Shown here: positions 24,937 to 36,699 of the stretch, piece after piece | Numbering within the stretch: position 1 is the stretch's first letter | How the letters are laid out: each line of letters starts with the position of its first letter | From: Tanypteryx hageni | Lineage: Eukaryota; Arthropoda; Insecta; Odonata; Petaluridae | DNA: 64,000 nt | Assembly: GCA_028673005.1 (NCBI GenBank) | Contig: CM054114.1 | Span: 129,972,470 to 130,036,469, forward strand | Reading direction: 5' to 3' | Notes under the pieces: generated by a model | Seen by the model: the letters and a program-made list of their open reading frames with translations, nothing else | Told to the model about the DNA's origin: nothing | Database searches by the model: none | Made by a program: the position numbers and the translations under genes

Positions 24937-24977
24937 ACCCAATGCATTTCGCCCACAAGGTGGGCATCGTCAGGGGT
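24937..24977 (-). ncRNA. Hammerhead-ribozyme-like motif (minimal, type I layout)
   Basis: On the minus strand the order is ACCC, CTGACGA, T, GCCCAC, CTT, GTGGGC, GAAA, TGCATT, GGGT. CTGACGA and GAAA fit the hammerhead core (CUGANGA...GAAA). GCCCAC/GTGGGC makes a 6-bp helix II, ACCC/GGGT a 4-bp helix I, and ATGCAT is a self-complementary helix III. Predicted cleavage would follow ATT. One extra U sits between A9 and helix II, in the same place as in the motif at 43092-43133. Minimal hammerheads with tiny, palindromic helix III are known from Penelope-like retroelements. No such ORF is nearby. Inferred from sequence only; activity is unproven. Confidence 0.55.
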
Positions 24978-25544
24978 AAAACCTGTTTCAACAGTGACTG
25001 GGAGCCAACCTTTATTAATCTTAGCCAAAGTTATTGAGCTACTATCAACTATTAAATTAAAGTTAGGTTTAAGTCTCTTAGTTCATAATTAAATGTTTCC
25101 AATTAATTTATATGTAACTGAGTTGTTATTAACTTATGCGCATGAAAAAATGAGGGCCATGCTTAAAGACTCGCCGGCGAATAAATCTCAATTGAGCTAA
25201 TTAACATATAACAGTAAGACCTCACTCATTTTTTTAGGTCCCAAAAATACATTCTGTATTTCAAGAAGGGTTTTTGGTGAGATCAAGTTTCTGGGGGTAA
25301 CTCTAGAACTGCCGGTGAATCACAGTAGCAAAAAACACCCGGTCTTTTTTTAATAGGATGGGGAAGTGAAAGTAGGCTCAAGGGAGAATTTCTACCGCAG
25401 AACGAATAATTCCCTCTGAAAAATTCAGTCGCAACGATGGTGCCATCTCCTCGCTTTTTTCCACGCATATTTAACTAAGAAGCACGCTTGGGAGGGGTGT
25501 GCAAGAATTGGCGTGGAAAATTTTACCGGGTAGCTAACAAAGTG

Positions 25545-25575
25545 TATAAAAACTCTCACTTTAGTTAGTCATTGC
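25545..25575 (+). promoter_or_regulatory. Possible TATA/Inr core promoter
   Basis: TATAAAAA at 25545-25552 is followed by GTCATTG at 25568-25574, an initiator-like word about 26 bp from the TATA start. The spacing is slightly short and no convincing first exon follows: the next ATG at about 25652 gives only a very short frame. Weak call. Confidence 0.2.
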
Positions 25576-25822
25576 ACATTGTGACCAAAGGCACCCAATT
25601 CCCTATCTCTTGAATCTTTTTGTTTTACATTTTTTTGAATAGCAGCAATATTAATGGAAGTATTATCCATCAGCTGCCGATTATCTTACTTGAAATCAGA
25701 CACAAAAAATTATTAATTTTGTCATCGAGTTATGGATCGATTGACTCGTATCAACAACTAAGTTTATGAATACATTAATTTCTCTCCCTCTTTCTCGACG
25801 TCACGCAGTGACCGAATTGAAT

Positions 25823-25827
25823 AAAAA
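25823..25827 (-). terminator. Pol III T5 terminator of tRNA-Lys
   Basis: The minus strand reads GACTTTTTATTC shortly after the tRNA 3' end. A run of four or more T is the standard Pol III stop. Confidence 0.75.
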
Positions 25828-25831
25828 GTCT

Positions 25832-25904
25832 CGCCCGAACAGGGACTTGAACCCTGGACCCTTAGGTTAAAAGCTTAATGCTCTACCGACTGAGCTATCC
25901 GGGC
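25832..25904 (-). tRNA. tRNA-Lys (anticodon TTT)
   Basis: The minus strand folds as a complete cloverleaf of 73 nt. The acceptor is GCCCGGA paired with TTCGGGC (one G-T wobble) plus discriminator G. The D arm is GCTC...GAGC. The anticodon loop is CTTTTAA (TTT, Lys). The variable region is GGGTC and the T arm CAGGG-TTCAAGT-CCCTG supplies the B box. There is no encoded CCA and no intron. A T5 run (25823-25827 on plus as AAAAA) lies five bases past the gene as a Pol III terminator. One oddity is an A-C mismatch in the anticodon stem (TTAAG with CCTAA), so it may be a slightly decayed copy. Confidence 0.93.
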
Positions 25905-26939
25905 TTGTGATCGCGTCGCATTGTTAAATGTATTTTAAAATACCCAGTAATTGCGCTGGCACCCGTTCGTGCTACCATGAAATCTATTCTTATCTCCATG
26001 TTAATAACTCGGTCCTTTTCTCAGCGGAGGATAATTTTAGCGCTTATGTCGATTTGAGCTTACAGTGACCACGTTTCCCATTCAAAACTTCTTATCTCGC
26101 CACGAGTTATTTCCGTGCTATGCCATTCATCACAGCTGTAACTGTTTGGTTCAGATTCCGTCCGCTGCGTGGCTCTGGGTCATCTCCATGACGACCTCAT
26201 CCCAGACAGAAGGGTAAACAAAGGAAGTGCAGCCCCGTCGGTGAACGGCAAATGAAATAAATAGATCTTGCGCAACGAGAGAGGATATGAGACGGACTCG
26301 AAAGAAGGCAGATGGAGCATCTCATGGTTTGGAAAGGGAAAAGACTTTCTCTCATCCGCGAAGGCAGGCGTCTTAAAATGACAGTGATAGCCTTTCATTC
26401 ACAATTTTTGACGGGTTTTCGTACATTACCATGTTTATCTAATAGTCGTCTTTAAATGATGCATTTTAAAACAAAACTATCATAGCATCATTTCTGTCTG
26501 TCCCTTCGACCGAGTTAACGATATATCGAAATAATCAAGTTTATATTTATTATATACGTTTAAGGGACAATGCTCAGAAAAGCATTTGTCAAGAGTTAAC
26601 ATAAAAGAATATATTTTTCGCACGGTAATTCTTCCGACTAACTCGCGATGGAAAAGCCGAAAACATCGATATAGGCTATGAATTAAAGACGGAGATTAGG
26701 ACCTTCTTTACTGAATGTTGCGACTTAAATTTCACGAAATCCTTTCTATGATTTAGCAAAATATGATATGCCCACGTTGTTGAAAGTAATGGCGCATTAA
26801 AAGCGATTCCAAGATGCGTGTATTTGTAGCCATTCTGCTTTTTTGCTCTCAAAAGATTGTAACTGATACCTTCAATCTATCTCATCTAAAACACATCTTC
26901 TCATTCATCAGAAAAGAACCGCATCAATTTCATGCTGTC

Positions 26940-27165
26940 TCAATCAATGAGTTAATAATCTTTTATATATAATATATTTATAATAATCAATGTCTGTCCG
27001 TCCATCCGTCCGTCCGCCCGTCCCACCGTCTATCTCTTGAACAGTTTTTCATAAATTAATTCCCTAAACGCCATTTTTTTCTTCCAACTAGAAGACCCCG
27101 GAAAAATATTTTCGTTTACGGAGGTGTCCCGGATTCGACTCCGAGTGACGATTATCTGTTTACAC
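26940..27165. repeat. GTCCGTCC islet with possible Helitron-like or SINE relics
   Basis: AATC, then an AT-rich stretch TTTTATATATAATATATTTA, then AATGTCTGTCCGTCC, resembles the 5' end of the Helitron at 57739-58082 (read on its own strand: TCTAATATATAAAATTGAAT then GTCTG). About 100 bp downstream, GGATTCGACTCC (27131-27142) resembles a Pol III B box. Neither is complete, so this is recorded as a relic-bearing repeat region. Confidence 0.35.
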
Positions 27166-27199
27166 AGGAGTTTCGATTTTTCAAGGTGCAAGGTTTATT

Positions 27200-28310
27200 T
27201 CCTCCATTCTTTAAAATACGTAAATATGGACCGAAAGTCTTCGTTTTTGTTTTAATCGAAGGCTAAATCTATAAAATATCTTATTCTTGCAATGTTTAAA
27301 TGTTACACAGAAGAATTTCTCAGAAACTCGTTTCTTTTCGAAATTTTATGGCTTTTTCGTACTCTTTCCGGGTGTTGCCAAGGCGACCTGCATTGTTGCC
27401 TCCGATTGAATTAGCGTCTAATAAGTCTTCAAATAGACAAAAGAATTGCGATATTTGCTTCGCGCTTTTTATGAAACATTGAAATTATAGTTGTAGCAAT
27501 GTCAAACTTAACAGATTGCAACATTAATAATTGCAGATTATTATTATTCACTAAACTGCGTGTGACCTGTTGGCATTTTTAACAATTGACCAAAAGAAAA
27601 AAACCTTTCTTTATTTAAATACTGAAATGTGAGAAGAGAGGAGCAATTAAAATTGCACATATAAATTATAAAAACAAACATGAAATTCAAAATGTCAGTT
27701 GTCTAATTTTATAAGAAGAAATGGGCTATTATTACTTTTAAACATGCAGATTTCTGGCTGACTTCGCAAAGATTTTTGGGGCTACCACTAGTCTCCTTTA
27801 ATTTCCAACAGCTCCAATCCCTCTCCCGCACGAGCGCACACATGCATTTTTGAAACTGGTTTATTATTAATTTTCTTCGGAATCGGAAATGGGAAGGGTT
27901 TATCGTGCAAATGAAATTTAAAATTTATTTTGCGTAATATCGATAAAACGTTCCGCCATTTTTAGCATTCTGCACGCGGGTGGATACAAAATTGTCGAAT
28001 GAAATTAATATTCATATCAGGCAAATAAACACCATTTTGAATTAACAACACATGTCGCCAGGCTCATTTTGCGGATAAAAACACTCCATATAAAAAAATT
28101 AGAATCTTATTAATCAGTTTTTACCCTAGGGAACTAAGCAGTTAATCAGTTCCAGAACGGCGACGATGAAATTCAATCAACAGACCGAATCCCAATTTTA
28201 GAGCTCATCGAGGATCTCTCGAGAAATTAATTCAATCGAAATAGTTTATATTCTTTAATTAAGTAATCATTCGCACTAAAAACCCTTAAAGTAGTGTGCG
28301 AGAGGATATG
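27200..28310. other. No recognised feature
   Basis: AT-rich sequence without bounded repeats or credible coding frames. Confidence 0.4.
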
Positions 28311-28328
28311 AAGGGTCCTTATAGCGCT

Positions 28329-28372
28329 AATTTTATTAATGAAAAAAAAAACAAAAAAAAAAACAAAAAATA
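28329..28372 (+). repeat. A-rich simple repeat
   Basis: Runs of 10-11 A interrupted by single C (AAAAC AAAA pattern). It could be a poly(A) tail relic, but no retroelement body is recognisable next to it. Confidence 0.7.
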
Positions 28373-28429
28373 GGGTTGGATTCGATTTTACTTTCTACCG
28401 ATATAGCGACCGAAAGATAGTGTACGAGG

Positions 28430-28870
28430 GACGACGATAGAATGGCAGTAGAGGAGGAGAAGTGAAGGGAAAGGGAAAGAGGACGATGGGGCGAACTGCA
28501 GGATGGAGACCCATGTAACGATAGTTGGCAATCTGTTCGCCAGAGGGAACCCCTGTGTGCGTGATGAAAATTCAGGAGGCAAAACTTGGTTAGGGGTTTT
28601 TTTTGGAGTCCGCTTGGAGGAAAACATTCCTACAAAGAATAGAAGCAAGGGGGGGGGGAGTGATGCGTGGGAGGGAAAAGTATGGGAGGAGAGAGAGAGA
28701 GAGGGAGAGTAAGAAATAGAGCGAAAGAATGCGGGGTGACAAATGACGGTGTGTAGTGATGACGTGGCGGTTGGAAGGAAGGTTGAGGAGTAATTGATAA
28801 CGGGAGAAGAGATGGGAAAATTGGAATAAAGGCGAGGGGTTGCGGATGAGGAAGGGAATTTTAAAGGCGG
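28430..28870 (+). repeat. Purine-rich low-complexity region
   Basis: G/A-dominated sequence with (GA)n at about 28690-28708 and a run of nine G near 28651. The 196-codon minus-strand frame across it (28388-28978) is Ser/Pro/Leu/Phe-rich and arises from the compositional bias, so it is not called. Confidence 0.6.
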
Positions 28871-28979
28871 GGAGAGGTACCCTGATATACCTGAGGTAAG
28901 CCGCAGGTAGATGGAAAAATCCTGAATAGGTGAAAATGCAGATAGGCAAAGGATACCTTTTCGGAAAATAATTTTCAAG

Positions 28980-31490
28980 ATTTAGAAAGGCATTTTCGAA
29001 TTTTTTCCAGTCTATAAGCTATGTAAATTTGCGGATAGTTTCAAATATTTTTTGGCTGCAAATGTTTGTGAGAAATATAAGTAAATCCACTAAAAGCCAT
29101 TTCATTGACGTTTCCGTTTGTAGAAAATATAATTGTATTTGCACTCATCTAACGAACAAATTATAATTAGATCTGGATGTGTTTTACATAACTTGTGCTG
29201 TATAATGAGAATTTGAATCTAACTAAGCGGGCAAAGTCGAACTTTACTAGTTGGAACGGAAAAACAAAACTATAAATTTACTCTAATGGAGATCCGCTAT
29301 ACAAGAATTTGCTAGGAGGCGGTTTTCCTCCAATAGATTGCCGGAGAGAATGATATTTCTGAGCCGGAAAAATCACATTTCTATCTCTGCCGATATTTTG
29401 TGCCAATGGGGCGAAATCTTTTTATGCGTTCTTTCAACTGTCTACGACCTGCAAAAGAAAAAGCGTTACGCGAACCAAAGCCTCGTTATATGCGATTGCT
29501 GCTAATTTGCAATGTGTTCGGCAGAAAGCGTAAAATTAGAAATGAAGTCGTATAATGAGAAAAAAGAAATAATAATCGTGAGTTTTTTGTTAAATTTTAC
29601 CTAGTTCATAATGTTAATGAAAGAGATTGACATACGATAGGATACGATGCAACAAAACGTTTTATCACATCGATATGAAACATTTATATAAGTATACATA
29701 TTTTCCAGTCTAATATCAAGCGGGATGATATAATGGAGAATTTCGGATTATATTACTGACTCAAGTTATTTCTTCAAAAACCAAGTTTTACATTTTGGGT
29801 AATATCATGTCATCCTATCTTTCTACATGCCCGTTCTTCGGTATATTTTCTCACTATTTACGTGAATAGTTGGTGATGCTTCTATAAATAGATCCATTAT
29901 AGAAAAGTTTTCAAAATATTTGTTACCTGAGTTCTATAAAGTTTGGAAGAGGATAAATGGAAGCACATGCAGGAGCAATTACTTATCTATATGTATATTC
30001 TTCGGAATTCGTCTTGTAGGCTTATAATTCATTTCTAGTGACACAATGGTTTGATCTATCATCTGACCGAGATAGAGAAAGAGATTTTTGATGGTAAAGT
30101 TCATTTCGGGGGCCGTCAATTTGAGTAAATTCTGCGTAAGGTTTTCAATGAATCATTCATCGTGATAAGCGAATAATAATGCATAATATTGCGGTTGTAC
30201 GCGCGGCTCTGTATCGTAGAAGTTTTCGCACCCTATTATGTAATTGTGCGACACCAAACTACTTGATCGTGCAATTAATCTTTAATGCTCTTTTTTAATT
30301 GGTGTTTGGTATACGCGCATAATCTACCGCGAGGTACCAGGCTAGTGTATACTGGATGGAATTGGAAATAAAAAGTTTGTGATGCTCCTTAAAAGAAAAA
30401 ATTATAGCTTGTTTAAGAGTAACCAATTTCGGAGCAATAAATATATGTACCAGTTATTCGCGTTCATTTAAAAAGGTCAGGCATAGTTTTGTTAATATGG
30501 GACATTTCCGAGAAGCAGTAAAACGTGATCAACCTGCGCTTTGAAATGAATCGAAAAATCCTGCGTCCGAAATTAATTCTCGAGGATCTAACTGATTGGT
30601 GATTTCTCTGTGTAAATTGAGTAAAACGTGTCGATAAGTATTTTCTGTAACAATCGAAAAATTTTAAACATATTTTCGCATTGAATTGATGGTCTGAATG
30701 AAGTTCATTGCGAGGGCACGATTTATCGACATAGATGGGAAGGAAAAGGCTTCTGCTACGACAACGGCAAGTACGTAGTTTACGACTTTCCTTTCTCTTT
30801 TGAAACTTACTCCGGAATCAAAAGCTACGACACTCTTAAGTTTACTTCAGACTTATGGTGAAATATTACTTGAATTGGTTTCTAGTTTTCAGGCAATAAG
30901 TTATCGGGGTTTTGTATGGGTACAAGTAACTCGCGATTTGAGTTATCAGACACATAAACCATTGCCATTGTATTAGGTTATTAACTATGGACCCTTGGTG
31001 CACTCCACCCCCTGCCATCCACCAAAAAGGTGACTTGCAGGGTATCATGTAGATGTACATGTAGAACTAAAAAAATTTCAAAAAGGCGTATTTGGAGTGG
31101 TTTAGATTAAATAAACGTATTTCAAGAGTTTGCAGCTAATATAAATCGGTTTATGTATTTAGCATCAGCTTCTAATTTGAAGGCGTACTATTACAAAATC
31201 TAGAGAGTGCGTCTAATTTGCGAATATGAAATACCTTTTTCTAAAAATAGATTAATGAATATCAATTTAATGAATTTGCGAAGATATTGACTGCCTCGTT
31301 GCATTTTATAAAGTAACCAGTATTCATGAACCCAAAATTAGCAAGTTTTTCTCCTATTGCTATTATATTCGGTAATATTTTATGATTTATTTCGTTAAAC
31401 ATATTTCTCCCAATAACTTAATTGGCAAAATGAGGAGAATTTGGAATTTGATCACCTGTTACATGCGTAAATTTAGCTTATCATGACTAA
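28980..31490. other. AT-rich DNA, no recognised gene
   Basis: No conserved coding frame and no clear element boundaries. Confidence 0.4.
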
Positions 31491-31493
31491 TTG

Positions 31494-32274
31494 CTTTCTC
31501 CATACACGAAGTATAGAGAACGTATTGTTTTCTTGAAAAAATCGAAATCGAGATTTAAATGGAAATACATGTTTTAAGATCCCCTGAACACGTTTTGACT
31601 ATTTTCTCGATTATGTCTGTGTCTATGTGATCGAATTTTGTTGGCGCTCTAACTCAAAAACTTACTCATGTATCAATACCAGATTTTATATTTAGAAAAA
31701 GCACTATATATTGAAGAGCTGATTAGGTTATGACAACAATCACTCGACTGAAAGTAGATGTTTACTCTAGTCATATTTTGGTTTTTGCCAAATAATTCTT
31801 TTAAATCTTCATAAATGTAAATGTTTTTATTATAAAATTCATAGAAGATACTATTTTCTATAACTTTTGTTTAAAACATTTTTTTGTAGAACCAATTGCT
31901 ATGGAGATATTCCATTTATTTAATATTTGAAGAATGTAAAACAGTACTGGAATTAAAGTCGTAGGATATTTAATTTTCTACAACCCTTGTTCAAAACATT
32001 TCCCCATATAATGCATTGTTGAAGAGATATTTAAAAACTAAATATTTAGCTGCCACAATCACATCACCTACCGGCGACTATTGTAAACACTTTACGCTCC
32101 TTTTTATTTTCTTAATTTTTGCAGCTTCGGGGCTATATCCGATATCAGAAGGCTACGGTATGAGTCTATTTCTTTTCTTTGTAAAGTCTTTAAATTTTTC
32201 TCGTAGTTATTTAAGATATTTATTGTCATTTAACCTATTTAGAATTTATAGAAATATTACAGGTATGGAGAAAG
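31494..32274 (+). mobile_element. MITE-like element, ACTTTCTCCATA family, copy A
   Basis: The left end is CTTTCTCCATACACGAAGTA and the right end is GGTATGGAGAAAG, inverted with respect to each other. The interior matches, base for base over long stretches, the reverse complement of 43221-43826. Shared words include ATACATGTTTTAAG, GGCGCTCTAACTCAAAAACTT, TGTTTACTCTAGTCA, CCATATAATGCATTGT and CGCTCCTTTTT. Copy A is 781 bp, longer than copy B at 606 bp. The 91-codon frame at 32016-32291 lies mostly inside it and is not a gene. Target-site duplication unresolved. Confidence 0.75.
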
Positions 32275-32275
32275 T

Positions 32276-32318
32276 CGTGGTGGCCATATAAGATTTTTTA
32301 TGTGGTTATACCACCACG
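32276..32318. repeat. Inverted repeat CGTGGTGG...CCACCACG
   Basis: Eight-base perfect arms 27 bases apart, directly after the right end of MITE copy A. It may be a flanking hairpin or a remnant of the element's insertion site. Confidence 0.5.
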
Positions 32319-33085
32319 TCTTCGGTTACTGGAGCCATTTTATAAGTAACATCAACGTGAAAATATGCCCTCAAAATTTCAGATATCAATCTTCTATACC
32401 TTCCAAGATATTTTTTAAAATTGTTTTGTAATGGGTCCCTAACCGACTCTGTATATATTTCAAAATTCAAATCTAAAGAAATCCAATAACAGCAGAACAT
32501 AAATCTACAGACGAAGTTTTACCGCCATATCATTTACGGTTTCGTCACAATTTAAATTTTAGCAAGTGCACTGAACAGGCAGACGCCTAAGTGAAACTAT
32601 AGCGAATAAAAAAGTTTTAAAAATTCTGTTAAAAACATCCGTTAAATTTTGTTTAGAAGAGTTGTTAGCATTAGAAACATACTTTGAAATAATTTAAGAC
32701 GAAATCTCAACTCAGAATTACATCGCTTAGCTAAGGGATAAATAGTTCCCTCCACAAGTTAATAAATATTAGATGACCGAATTTGATGAAGAGTTAATTT
32801 ATTTGAATTTAACTTTAGAGGCCAATCATGAGCCACAGAATGGAAACGAACGAGTAGAAAAGGAGGCGATGCAATCGTCCATCCCTCGAAAGGAGAACGA
32901 ACACATAACTTCACCTTAAGAGGCTTGCAGGATCTGAGAATCATATTAAGTGCGTGTGTAGCATTTCATGACGTCAATGAACAGCAAAAATGGCTATTGA
33001 AGATCATGCTCTACTTGCTGTATACGTGCATTGTCAATGCGAGTTCGGTAAGAAAATATGTTTACTATTTACCATCACATCTTCG

Positions 33086-33186
33086 AATTCAAGAATAAGC
33101 ACTTGAAAAAGTATTTCTCTTAGATTATGTCTATCGGTGAAGCCTAAGATAAGTACTTATTTTTTTCAAGTTCTTGTTCTTGAATT
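33086..33186. mobile_element. Small foldback MITE, second copy
   Basis: AATTCAAGAATAAGCACTTG at the left and CAAGTTCTTGTTCTTGAATT at the right form an inverted repeat. The ends match the MITE at 21789-21906, while the centre (CTATCGGTGAAGCC) differs. AAGTACTTATTTTT lies near the right arm. Confidence 0.7.
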
Positions 33187-33299
33187 TATTCCAGGCATAA
33201 GAAGAGTTCGATAATTCTCAAGTGAATCACATCTTTGGATAAAAATGCACGGATAAGTACTTTTCCGGTCCCAGATATCAGACATTGATGTAGGATGTG

Positions 33300-35980
33300 A
33301 ACGATAGGTGATGATTAAATTAACGTTACATAATTCAATTTTATTTGTTCCAACAAGAATAAACTTTAATTTTTAAAAATAATAAATGTTTTTATCCCTG
33401 AAAATATTAGTAAAAGTTAATTATACTAAGTGTACTTTGTATACGCATTTACATAGAGTTCCGAGAGGTGAAATAAAGGCATTGATTGTTTCATTAAAAA
33501 ATGTCATCTAAATGTAAGATGCAATCTTTAAAATTAGTCTTGCTGTGATTTTTTCAAGGTATACTTCTCAAAATTCGAGTAACGGACTGCTAGAGAATAT
33601 TTATAATATCCATGTTCTCGGAAGCCGATTCGATCAAAACGGCACCTTGAATTTTTCATTCCAATTAAAATCGTTTTAAAGCTAACGAAACGCAAACAAA
33701 CCGCGGTAACTGGAAAGACAAATAGTGAGATAACTAATTTATTGAGGCAATTCGTTCCATACATTCACATCGTGAGTACACTGATAAAACATTTTACGAA
33801 TATATAAAGAAAAACAAACAAAGACGTTTATTCACCAGTTAATATGCAGCCCTCAGAATATTTCTTATCGGTTCTATATACAACATAAATTTCGAAAATA
33901 AAAGCTTATTATCAAGCAAGTCCTAAAACGTTCTAAAAATTTCAGTATTTTTTGTGTTCATTCCGTATAACGGCCGGATGAAATAGATTACTCTCGCTCC
34001 TAAAGTAAAATGGATTTCCCCATCTCTTTTTTGGACCGAAGCTGTAGGAAACTTACCCCGAATAATCGGATATTACAATGAGATGAAGATTCGAGGCGAG
34101 GAATGGAGCAGAAATTCCGCGGGGGTAACGCTTCCTCGGGAAGAACGTAAACATCAATTCAGCGAAGGACGTGAATTAAAGTCCCTCCGCGCCGCGGCAG
34201 CACTTTCGCAAGAAATAAAAGGAGTGCTTAATATTCAGTCTGACAAGTAGGAGTATGAGTAGCACGGTCGAAGGACGGGGAGTAGAACCAATATCCCCGC
34301 GATGAAGTATGAGAAATTCTGCCGTAAAATCTTATTGGCAATTCTGTCGAAGTTTCTGGGTCCCTCTCTCTCTCTCTATCTATATTTTCCTCTTTCTATC
34401 CGCCTCGTAGGTCGTATCGTAAATATTATCCCAATGTAACAGTTCTCTCCAAAGATTGAAATTGAATTCCTTGAGAGAGGAGATTTTTTTAAGAAGTTGT
34501 TTTTTATCGTTTATAAGGGTGTGTGGAGCCTTGGTTTCGAACTTGGGGATTTGTCGAGAATTGAAAAGCAAGTTGCAAGGATATGCTCGCTTTACGAAGG
34601 CGGTTTTTATTTTTTGGTAATAAGGGAAAGTTGGTGATATCATTAAAAGTACTTAGGTGAACTCTTCTTTCATTCACTTCGCGGATTTTAACGGGCCGAG
34701 ACGTGGGTGTGAGCTATCGTAATGGTATTATCACCCGGAATTTTATCGGTTTAATTTCTTTCATAATTTAAACTTTATTCGGGTGTTTTTTAGGTTCGTA
34801 TGAGAGGAAAGCCTTTACTATGATCGTAAATGGCCGAAATTGAATGTTTCGTCTGTGCTGTAAATCTTCGAGAAGACGCATTTTATATCCAAGCTGGTAA
34901 GAATTTAATATCAGTTTGGAAAAAGTAATGTGTAATACATGTGTATTACAAATAATCCAGGAATAAATTTTCGCAGATTATTTTTTTTATGACGTCTGGT
35001 GGTTAAATAATCCCATGTAATATATTGCTGGTATTCTTAATATCGGATTAGTTGAATCTAATAATTCAATATTGAAAAAATGAGGTTTTTTGAAGCAACG
35101 CAGGAAAAGTTGAGATCAATGACGTAACAATAAGGTGGCGTGGATGACAAAATAACTCAAGAATTTTTCCGAATACGGAAAAAATATTTTTTTTTAGCGA
35201 TTTCTCTTTTTATCCTAATTTCTGAACTGCTTTCCAATTAATAGTTATTAATGAGCAGAGTAATAAAAAACATTACCTTTTTAACACATTCTTGATAATT
35301 GGTTAATAAGTGCAACTTGGTAGGTTTTCCAATTTCGGTTTTAATCGAACGTATGTATTTGTGGAGGGGGATATGTAGTGGTCACCAATTATATTTTTCC
35401 GCAGATCCTTCTGCTCCTAGTTAGGCCATTGGTCGAGATAATAAATGTTAGGTCATAGAAACACATGACATTGCTATCACGTTTCCTTCGTTCTGAGAAA
35501 CGTAAGAGATGTGCGTGTGTTTCCTTGTGAATGTACGCATCGATAGAGTAACTAACATCGCGAATTTTAAATTAGGCGAAAAGAAAAAAATCGTCAATAG
35601 TTTGCAAAACAAAATCCACTATAAATATAACGTAGAAATTCGTCGAAGTGTATAATTTCTTGGCATCCGTCGTCTACTGGCGAGCGTAAGCGCATCTCGT
35701 TACAAACTCTTCGCGCAGGTGCGGTTTTTCGGGCGAATCCGCGAAAATAAAAGCATCGGCCGTTAAATCTATTCCGAGCACGTCTTTACGGCATCGTCTG
35801 AGCGATCCCACTCGCGGTTATCCCTCCCACTCGCTCTTTATTCCCTCGCGGTTCTTTTTTTATTAACGGGCCGAGGATTCACGTTATATTTATTTAACTT
35901 CCTCGTCCTATTATCACCCTCCGATGTAATGATCCTTCTGATCACGCAACTGAGCCTCTTTCGGCGGCCATCTTTCTAGC
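33300..35980. other. No recognised gene; GC-richer patches near 34.1 and 35.7-35.95 kb
   Basis: Mostly AT-rich. Two patches (34090-34330 and 35640-35980) are richer in CpG-containing words, and a (TC)n run is at 34361-34378. No coding frame or promoter is convincing. Confidence 0.35.
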
Positions 35981-35991
35981 ACTCGCTAGAG

Positions 35992-36601
35992 CAGAGGTGG
36001 GAGAATAACAGCCCGAATGCGGCTCCGGGAAGAGTTTTAAGCGGTTAGCGAAGCTATGGCGAAAATGAGATTCGTAAAATTGAACTCAAGTTAAATGTAA
36101 GAGAGAAAGGGGACTACGATGAAAATTTAAATTTAAAATAAAAAAAATTAACATCAGCTCCTAAACCGTACAATTAAAAAAAATTAATACATATTTAGAA
36201 TAACCTTTGATCCGTGCCATTGTCGGGAGACGAAAAAACCTTCAAACATTTTTGATTGAGACATCAAGTCCCTGGCGAGAATTAATTTTCCGTAAACTTG
36301 ACATTTTTGACCGTTTATCTCTAAAAAAATTTAAATTGTACGGTTTAGGAGTTGAATTAATTTTTTGTTTTAAATTTCACAAATTAAAATTATAATAATA
36401 AAGTTTTTAATATAGAAATTTGAATCCAAAAAACCTCATTTCGACTTTATTTTCCTTTACATTATACCTCAGAATCTCTAGGTAACTTCCGGTTAAATCT
36501 CTCATCAAGCCAGCCGAAGCGTTTTCAACTTCCAATATTACTTTCCAAATGGTTTGCAACTACAAATGCGGCCGCCGTGGTGTAAAGATTACTCACCCCT
36601 G
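35992..36601. mobile_element. hAT element carrying an internal foldback
   Basis: The ends are CAGAGGTGGGAGAATAA and ATTACTCACCCCTG. The flanking octamers CGCTAGAG and TATTAGAC agree at 4 of 8 and both keep the central TA. The right part shares TAACTTCCG(G/A)TT(A/T)AATCTCT with the hAT at 46105-46400, placing both in one family. Inside, AACTCCTAAACCGTACAATT on one strand and its complement on the other (36150-36175 and 36333-36356) form a palindrome spanning about 36127-36386. No transposase is present. Confidence 0.75.
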
Positions 36602-36627
36602 TATTAGACTGTTAGTTTTCTGTAGCG

Positions 36628-36664
36628 GTTAAAAAAAACCGCTTTATGCGCTCGGTTTGTTCAC
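36628..36664 (-). repeat. Dispersed CGAACGCATAAGCGG-type repeat
   Basis: The reverse complement reads GAACAAACCGAGCGCATAAA then GCGGTTTTTTTT, a diverged copy of the unit at 11041-11084. Confidence 0.5.
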
Positions 36665-36699
36665 ATGCCTGACTCCATAAATACTCCTAAACGAAAGAA

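Noticed and set aside
27131..27142. B-box-like GGATTCGACTCC as a tRNA or SINE
   Set aside because: No A box, cloverleaf or tail could be placed around it with confidence.
28388..28978. 196-codon minus-strand frame
   Set aside because: It is the reverse of a purine-rich tract. A second minus frame is open over the same stretch, so the openness is compositional.
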